From JAPOPJ01 sp964538885 (GTDB lineage: Archaea > Thermoproteota > Nitrososphaeria > Nitrososphaerales > Nitrosopumilaceae): a stretch of 9,236 bases of DNA. The notes below the pieces were generated by a model, which did not search any database, was not told the DNA's origin, and worked only from the letters and a program-made list of their open reading frames with translations. Each line of letters opens with the position of its first letter. Positions within the stretch are counted from its first letter, which is position 1. The translations under genes were made by a program, and so were the position numbers. Positions 4,979-9,236 of this stretch are shown here, in pieces. Location of the stretch: positions 1 through 9,236 of the forward strand of contig CAZIHR010000006.1 in the NCBI GenBank assembly GCA_964538885.1, written 5' to 3'.

Positions 4979-6550
4979 CTTTTTTGTTTGGATTTTTGGG
5001 GCAGATACAGATCTACTCCTAGCATACTTGTCTATTATCTCATCGGGCATCCGTCCGTTGAAGAGATCTTTGCATAATCCTCTTAGATACCTCATGATTG
5101 CCCATGTGCCCACCTTCAGTATACCATACATAAAGACCTTCATAGGTGGCCCGTAGGTCTTGTTTCGCAGGATGATGGGAATTATATCGTTGATCACCCT
5201 GAGATTGTTCTCCCAGCACTTCCAAAATAATGTGAACTGTGCCTCATTTAGATTCCCAAAGTGCATGGAATTCTTTTCGCCAAAGTCTTGATAGAGTAGT
5301 GGTGCCACTAGTCCCCTAAAGTCCATCACTCTAAAGTCACTCATCATATTTATCGTATGTTGAATATCATCCGGTGTTTCATCTGGCCATCCAATAATGA
5401 TTGTAGCTGCAGGGAACCAGTGATTTTCATTAAGTATCTTTGCTCCTTCTCTCACCACACTTCCCCACTCTTCTGGAGCAAATGGTCTTGTTTTGACACC
5501 TAGGTGTTTTTTTACCATGTTTGGTGCAACCGTCTCTATCCCTAAGTTGGTTGCCAACCACCTTCCAGTCTCATCCTGTCTGTTAATCTTTGAGATCTGC
5601 TGCAAAAGCTGGGGGTCTGCTGCCACTGCTGAGAACGTCATATGTGTAGTTCCTACAAAGTTTGCTCCCAATCCCTTGAGTCCTCTCCAGAGTTCGGTTA
5701 TGGCATCGCTGTTTGGCACAAACTCTCTGTTGTCGCATCCATAAAGGAGCATCTCATCAGAGTGTAGCCATATTGAATCAAATCCATAGTCTAAGTTGAT
5801 CTTTGCTTCCTGTTGCAGTCTATCAAGTGGAAGATCCTTTTTTGATCTCTTGTTTACATCGCAAAAGTCGCATCCTCTTCCACATCCTCTCATTGCTTCT
5901 ATGAGGGAATTGACTGTGGGGCCTTGAATAACTGGTATATTTTGTATATTCTTTACAAAGCAGTGCATCAACTCTGGAGCATCTCCGCTCTCCAAGTCAT
6001 TGAATAGATCCAATGCCAGCTCGTCAGCTTCGCCGACCACCACTGTATCTATTCCGTGTATTCTCATCCTGTCTGATTTTGCCAGTTCCCATGCACCATT
6101 ACCCCCTACAACTACATGAAAGTCATGCTGTTTTTTCAGCTGGATTATCTTTGCACACATTTTTTTGAATTTCATTGCCACATAGGACAGCTTTTCTGGA
6201 GACATTGTTGTAGTTACGGGGGCCATTCCTAGCGGATCCATCACATTAATTCCGACAACCTTTGTGTTTGCTCCTATAGATCTATCAAGCATCTCGGGAT
6301 TTGCAACAAAGACATCTTGTCGATCATATCCTTTGAGCAGTGCACTCTCGACTCTTCTCAGTCCTACCTGTGCCACCTTGGCTTCGCCTGTGAGCGGATC
6401 TGTCTCTACTGCCGGGCAGAACACTTTATCAAATACCCATTCTGGCAGGACCTCATATGGGCCACACGCAATAAAGCCATAAAGAAAGTTGCCTCTGTAA
6501 TTTGTCATCAAGCTGCGGTCTGCGGTAAGTACAATTCGTTTTCCTTCCAA
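4973..6550 (-). CDS. Radical SAM protein with B12-binding-like N-terminal region
   Basis: The 525-residue protein carries the radical SAM iron-sulfur motif in RGCGRGCDFC, with C223, C227 and C230 in CxxxCxxC spacing. These three cysteines ligate the 4Fe-4S cluster that cleaves S-adenosylmethionine. Residues about 75-200 resemble the Rossmann-type B12-binding domain of class B radical SAM methylases (VVGINVMDPLGM, VVVGGNGAWEL, DTVVVGEADELALDLF), but no canonical DxHxxG cobalamin-ligand motif is visible. Later blocks (FDSIWLHSDEMLLYG, LATNLGIETVAPNM, ATIIIGWPDETPDDI) fit the radical SAM barrel. A basic C-terminal extension follows residue 470. The TTG start at 6550 directly follows an in-frame TGA and lies about 27 bases from a TATA-like palindrome, so a leaderless TTG start is likely. 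The substrate is unknown; methylation or another radical rearrangement is inferred. It stands alone, with no cofactor or substrate gene beside it. Confidence 0.88.
   Translation of the reverse strand: MEGKRIVLTADRSLMTNYRGNFLYGFIACGPYEVLPEWVFDKVFCPAVETDPLTGEAKVAQVGLRRVESALLKGYDRQDVFVANPEMLDRSIGANTKVVGINVMDPLGMAPVTTTMSPEKLSYVAMKFKKMCAKIIQLKKQHDFHVVVGGNGAWELAKSDRMRIHGIDTVVVGEADELALDLFNDLESGDAPELMHCFVKNIQNIPVIQGPTVNSLIEAMRGCGRGCDFCDVNKRSKKDLPLDRLQQEAKINLDYGFDSIWLHSDEMLLYGCDNREFVPNSDAITELWRGLKGLGANFVGTTHMTFSAVAADPQLLQQISKINRQDETGRWLATNLGIETVAPNMVKKHLGVKTRPFAPEEWGSVVREGAKILNENHWFPAATIIIGWPDETPDDIQHTINMMSDFRVMDFRGLVAPLLYQDFGEKNSMHFGNLNEAQFTLFWKCWENNLRVINDIIPIILRNKTYGPPMKVFMYGILKVGTWAIMRYLRGLCKDLFNGRMPDEIIDKYARSRSVSAPKIQTKKL
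4980..4985 (+). terminator. Oligo-T terminator of the 107-residue protein gene
   Basis: Six T residues start two bases after the stop codon, followed by a second run of five at about 4993-4997. Both lie within the antisense strand of the radical SAM gene. Confidence 0.5.
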
Positions 6551-6570
6551 TCATCAAATTTTGCTCTAGT

Positions 6571-6584
6571 ATGATATATATCAT
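6571..6584 (-). promoter_or_regulatory. TATA box within a 14-base palindrome, radical SAM gene promoter
   Basis: ATGATATATATCAT is a perfect palindrome centred about 27 bases before the TTG start at 6550. Its core works as a TATA box. Because the flanking ATGAT/ATCAT arms recur in two further dyads upstream, a regulator binding here could block TBP. Confidence 0.5.
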
Positions 6585-6641
6585 TTACGAGATAATCGGT
6601 TCTTCCTGCAAAAAAGTAGAGCATTGTGATTAATTTTTGCA

Positions 6642-6653
6642 ATGATTTATCAT
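6642..6653. repeat. Dyad ATGAT-TT-ATCAT
   Basis: Five-base arms are separated by two bases. This is the second dyad with ATGAT/ATCAT arms upstream of the radical SAM gene. Confidence 0.4.
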
Positions 6654-6669
6654 GATGAAATTATCCGTC

Positions 6670-6694
6670 ATATCATATTGTCATCTGATGATAT
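6670..6694. repeat. Dyad ATATCAT ... ATGATAT
   Basis: Seven-base perfect arms flank an 11-base loop whose end also pairs with the arm region (CATC-T-GATG at 6682-6690). It shares the ATCAT/ATGAT core with the two dyads nearer the radical SAM gene. Confidence 0.4.
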
Positions 6695-6808
6695 AACTGT
6701 CTCTTTTTTGCAGAATATTGAGATAAATTATCGCTTTTACCAAATTTCACTATACTGGTTTATGTGATAATACTAGTTTGCAGATAAATTCCAAGTATGT
6801 CAATTATT

Positions 6809-7579
6809 CTATCTGCCACGTCTGGCAGCCCTGTTAGCTATATTTGCCGCCATGGCCCCTGCAGCTATTCCATTGTCTATATTCACTACAGACATGCCTA
6901 GTGTGCAGCTCTGAAGCATTGATGCAAGTGATGCAATTCCGTCTGCTCCGTATCCATATCCCACAGATGTCGGCACACCTATAACTGGAATGTCCACCAT
7001 TGATGATACCAGTGTTGCAAGAGCACCCTCCATTCCTGCCACCACTACAATACAATCAGCATCTGCCATCTTTTTCAATACTGGAAAGATTCTCTGTATT
7101 CCTGCAACTCCCACATCAAAACTGGCAATAGATTTGCAGCTCATTGCCTCACACATCAGTTGGACCTCTTCGGCAACTCCTATATCTGATGTACCTGCAG
7201 CAAGAATTCCTACAACTCCGCCACTAAATTTTATCTGCTTTTTGTACAGTAGGATGGACGAAGATCTAGTTCCTGTCTTTATCTTCACCTTCATTCTTTT
7301 GGCATATGCGATAACTTTTGGATAGTCAGTCTCTGTAAGGCGAGATACTACCAACGGGTCTGACTTTGCAAATATCTTTTTGATGATCTTTTTTGTCTCA
7401 TTTAATTTTTTATTTTCTGCAAAGATTACCTCTGGTACGCCCCTTCTCATCATTCTACCTGTATCTATCTTGGCAAATTCTTCTATCTCTTCAATTGAGT
7501 ATAGTGATAACATCTTTTTTGCCATATCTGTAGATATGTCTCCCATTTGTAAGGATCTTAGAATCTCATCTAGTTTCAA
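6809..7579 (-). CDS. larB: LarB-type nickel-pincer cofactor biosynthesis carboxylase/hydrolase
   Basis: LarB carboxylates the pyridine ring of nicotinic acid adenine dinucleotide and releases AMP, the first step to the nickel-pincer nucleotide used by lactate racemase (LarA) and its relatives. The 256-residue protein has the LarB N-terminal region (EILRSLQMGDIS, then DTGRMMRRGVPEVIFAE) and a C-terminal domain related to PurE (GGVVGILAAGTSDIGVAEEV, then VAGMEGALATLV, then GVPTSVGYG). C225 in LQSCTLGMSVVNIDNG sits where the family's catalytic cysteine, which attaches to the pyridine, is expected. A PurE identity is unlikely given the length and this Cys. The start is TTG 7579, right after an in-frame stop; family length supports it. 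However, a TATA-like box at 7590-7596 and a T7 run after mdh would favour the ATG at 7546. The gene follows mdh after 33 bases on the same strand. No larA, larC or larE is present in the window. Confidence 0.85.
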   Translation of the reverse strand: MKLDEILRSLQMGDISTDMAKKMLSLYSIEEIEEFAKIDTGRMMRRGVPEVIFAENKKLNETKKIIKKIFAKSDPLVVSRLTETDYPKVIAYAKRMKVKIKTGTRSSSILLYKKQIKFSGGVVGILAAGTSDIGVAEEVQLMCEAMSCKSIASFDVGVAGIQRIFPVLKKMADADCIVVVAGMEGALATLVSSMVDIPVIGVPTSVGYGYGADGIASLASMLQSCTLGMSVVNIDNGIAAGAMAANIANRAARRGR

Positions 7580-7602
7580 TAATTATTTGTATTTATGTGA
7601 AT

Positions 7603-7609
7603 AAAAAAA
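7603..7609 (-). terminator. T7 run between mdh and larB
   Basis: Seven T residues on the minus strand begin three bases after the mdh stop. They could terminate part of the mdh transcript and so lower larB expression relative to mdh. Confidence 0.45.
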
Positions 7610-7612
7610 TGC

Positions 7613-8521
7613 TTAGATTTGCTTTAATGCATTTTTTATACTGTTTACTCCTTCATTAAAGATGTGTCTTTCACCATCATCAAGATCCAACTCTAGAATT
7701 TTTTCTACGCCATCTCTTCCAATTACTGCAGGAACCCCTATTGTGACATCAGAATGGCCGTACTCGCCATCAAGATATGTGGACACCGGAATTACCTGCT
7801 TTCTATCTCTTAGAACCGATTCTATAATTGACGAGATTGCATTTCCAGGCGCATGTACTGTGGCACCTTTTAGCTCAATGATTTTGGCTGCCACATGTCT
7901 TGTATCTTGTACGATCTCGTCTAGTTTCTCTTTTGAAAGTAATGAGCCAAGTGGAATTCCTGACACTGATGAGAATCGTGGGAGAGGTAGCATGTTTTCC
8001 CCATGCTCGCCTATTACTAGTGCCTTTATCGAGTCTCGTGAATATCCTATTGCCTCGTGAATGAACTGTTTGAATCTTGACAGGTCTAGCATTCCGCCCA
8101 TTCCAAAGACACGATTTCTTTCAAATTCTGACACCTTGTATGTTATGTGTGCCATGGGATCCAGAGGATTGGTTACAGGTATTATCAATGAATCATTTGC
8201 ATACTTTTTGATGTTGTATGTGATATCCTTTACAATTGTTGCGTTAATTTTTAAAAGATCCATTCTGGTCATGCCTGGTTTTCTTCCAGAGCCTGCCACC
8301 ACTACAACAATATTGGAGCCTTGCATGTCTGCAAAGTCATTTGAGCCTGTCACCTCGACATCAATTCCCTGCTCTGCCAACATGTGGTTTATGTCCATTG
8401 CTTCACCCTGTGGTAGTCCTTTTGCCACATCAAGTAGTAGTATCTGTTCGTCAAGCTCTTTTAGGGCAGAAAACAATGCCGCGTCCCCGCCAACCTTGCC
8501 GGATCCTATTATACTCAGCAT
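7613..8521 (-). CDS. mdh: Malate dehydrogenase (NAD-dependent, LDH-like family)
   Basis: The enzyme interconverts malate and oxaloacetate with NAD(P)H in the cytoplasm, as part of the citric acid cycle reactions. The 302-residue protein starts with the Rossmann motif GSGKVGG (residues 6-12) and has D31 at the end of the second strand (LLLDVA), which favours NAD. Substrate-binding arginines R80 and R86 lie in GSGRKPGMTR. Arg rather than Gln at R80 marks a malate rather than a lactate dehydrogenase. N118 (TNPLD), D146 with R149 (MLDLSRF) and the catalytic H173 (GEHGENM) are all present. The ATG at 8521 is 26 bases from a TATA-like box, so the mRNA is probably leaderless. The gene leads the pair with larB. 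Length and all key residues are normal for the family. Confidence 0.95.
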   Translation of the reverse strand: MLSIIGSGKVGGDAALFSALKELDEQILLLDVAKGLPQGEAMDINHMLAEQGIDVEVTGSNDFADMQGSNIVVVVAGSGRKPGMTRMDLLKINATIVKDITYNIKKYANDSLIIPVTNPLDPMAHITYKVSEFERNRVFGMGGMLDLSRFKQFIHEAIGYSRDSIKALVIGEHGENMLPLPRFSSVSGIPLGSLLSKEKLDEIVQDTRHVAAKIIELKGATVHAPGNAISSIIESVLRDRKQVIPVSTYLDGEYGHSDVTIGVPAVIGRDGVEKILELDLDDGERHIFNEGVNSIKNALKQI

Positions 8522-8540
8522 GACTTGGCAGAAAAATTCT

Positions 8541-8552
8541 CAATAATTAAAC
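8541..8552 (-). promoter_or_regulatory. TATA-like box of mdh
   Basis: On the minus strand this reads GTTTAATTATTG. It is centred 26 bases before ATG 8521, ideal spacing for a leaderless archaeal mRNA. Confidence 0.55.
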
Positions 8553-8817
8553 TTAGTGACTTGTATCCGTTAAGCGAAATGTGCTAAATTTTAGACATTT
8601 GTGGCGGAGGCTCTGACTCATATCTCAAATCAATAGAAGCGATCCCCAATTACACGCCGTGTCTATACTGACATGTCATTCAACTGAATTTCTAACTAGG
8701 CTGTCTTCCACAAAATTCTGCGATTGACCAACCCACACACACAACATCATTAATTGTGTCATACATTTTGAGTGGATTCCTATATACATCTCACATAATT
8801 TGACATCTCTTGACTTG

Positions 8818-8840
8818 TATGAGGTTAGCACCTACTCATA
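8818..8840. repeat. Dyad TATGAG ... CTCATA
   Basis: Six-base perfect arms flank 11 bases. This is the first of three consecutive dyads upstream of the transposase gene. Confidence 0.45.
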
Positions 8841-8842
8841 AG

Positions 8843-8855
8843 GTCAATTATTGAC
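8843..8855. repeat. Dyad GTCAAT-T-ATTGAC
   Basis: Six-base perfect arms flank a single T. It starts two bases after the preceding dyad and is centred about 49 bases before the TTG start at 8898. Confidence 0.5.
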
Positions 8856-8865
8856 GATCACACAG

Positions 8866-8878
8866 ATCTAAATTAGAT
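8866..8878 (+). promoter_or_regulatory. TATA-like box within dyad ATCTA-AAT-TAGAT
   Basis: The AT-rich core CTAAATTAG is centred about 26 bases before TTG 8898 and is flanked by five-base inverted arms. This is the third consecutive dyad, and it places the likely promoter inside a symmetric element. Confidence 0.45.
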
Positions 8879-8897
8879 GAATGTATAGTTACCACGT

Positions 8898-9236
8898 TTG
8901 ACAGTAATTAAAGAACTACGTGACGAGAATGCTAGACTAAATGGCACTATCAAAAAGTATGAACGTGAGTTAAGTGCTATGACATTAAAATATGAAACCA
9001 AGTTGTCAGAGATGATAGAAATCCTAACAAAGCTTCAGCATCGTCTTAACTATTACGAAAACCCTCACAGCCCTCCATCAAAAAACTCCATACCCACAAA
9101 GCAGAGAAAGGCAAAGGCACAACGTAACTCTAGTGCACCAGCTCCAAATAGAAGGGCACCCGGACGTAGAAAGGGACACCGTGGCATATCACATGAGCGC
9201 AAGCCAACTCACACCGAACATCATAAACCAGAACGA
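8898..9236 (+). CDS. IS66-like transposase, N-terminal part (runs off the window)
   Basis: An open frame of 113 codons reaches the window end. It begins at TTG 8898, the only start codon after an in-frame TAG at 8886-8888. The first 55 residues form a charged coiled-coil-like helix (IKELRDENARLNGTIKKYER and onward), typical of IS66 leucine-zipper-like N-termini. The motif YYENPHSPPSKNS follows, characteristic of archaeal IS66-type transposases. Next comes a basic linker with APGRRKGHRGISH, matching the GRxxGHxG-type region before the zinc-binding segment. The DDE catalytic domain would lie beyond the window. The leaderless TTG start fits the TATA-like box 26 bases upstream. Whether the gene is intact cannot be judged from this part. 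Confidence 0.8.
   Translation, partial: MTVIKELRDENARLNGTIKKYERELSAMTLKYETKLSEMIEILTKLQHRLNYYENPHSPPSKNSIPTKQRKAKAQRNSSAPAPNRRAPGRRKGHRGISHERKPTHTEHHKPER

Larger units (their letters stand above)
8522..8897. other. 376-base region between mdh and the IS66-like gene
   Basis: No credible coding sequence is seen on either strand. It contains the mdh promoter at one end and, at the other, three closely spaced dyads and the promoter of the transposase gene. The left end of the IS66-type element should lie here, but its terminal inverted repeat cannot be set because the right end is outside the window. Confidence 0.45.

Noticed and set aside
7662..8060. 132-residue plus-strand frame opposite mdh
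   Set aside because: It is a shadow of mdh with no recognisable domain.
8061..8546. Long plus-strand frame opposite mdh
   Set aside because: All malate dehydrogenase motifs lie on the minus strand; the plus frame is low-complexity Ser/Pro-rich shadow sequence.
8731..8742. Short CA repeat
   Set aside because: It is only a few units long and is not enough to call a functional repeat.

Overview
The window most likely comes from an ammonia-oxidising-type archaeon (Nitrososphaerota/Thaumarchaeota, Nitrosopumilales-like). This rests on an archaeal-type malate dehydrogenase, a pyruvoyl-dependent arginine decarboxylase, a stand-alone Lrp/AsnC effector (RAM) domain, an archaeal tRNA-Thr, AT-rich DNA, and TATA-like boxes lying about 25-28 bases before start codons, the pattern expected for leaderless mRNAs. 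The taxonomic call is from recognised protein style, not from a search.

Layout. Bases 1-372 hold the 3' end of a broken IS110-family transposase with an in-frame TAA. After a short gap comes a plus-strand gene for a secreted, C-terminally anchored protein of unknown function (592-1728). Its 3' end overlaps the convergent arginine decarboxylase gene (1717-2280, minus), and a two-helix small membrane protein (2384-2623, minus) lies upstream of that. A tRNA-Thr(TGT) sits at 2734-2808. A plus-strand run follows: a stand-alone RAM-domain protein (2998-3231), a 95-residue unknown protein (3266-3553), and a single-pass membrane protein whose TTG start overlaps the previous stop (3550-4212). A 442-base T-rich gap leads to a 107-residue unknown protein (4655-4978), convergent with a large radical SAM protein that has a B12-binding-like N-terminal region (4973-6550, minus). 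Upstream lie larB (6809-7579, minus) and malate dehydrogenase (7613-8521, minus), which form a tight tandem. A 376-base gap with three closely spaced dyads precedes the 5' end of an IS66-like transposase that runs off the window (8898-9236).

How it fits together. The window is mostly core metabolism (agmatine synthesis, malate oxidation, a nickel-pincer cofactor enzyme) flanked on both sides by mobile-element genes. The best candidates for undescribed biology are the RAM/unknown/membrane-protein run at 2998-4212, the pairing of LarB with malate dehydrogenase, and the radical SAM protein with dyad-rich upstream DNA. I found no CRISPR array, rRNA or clearly novel defence system.
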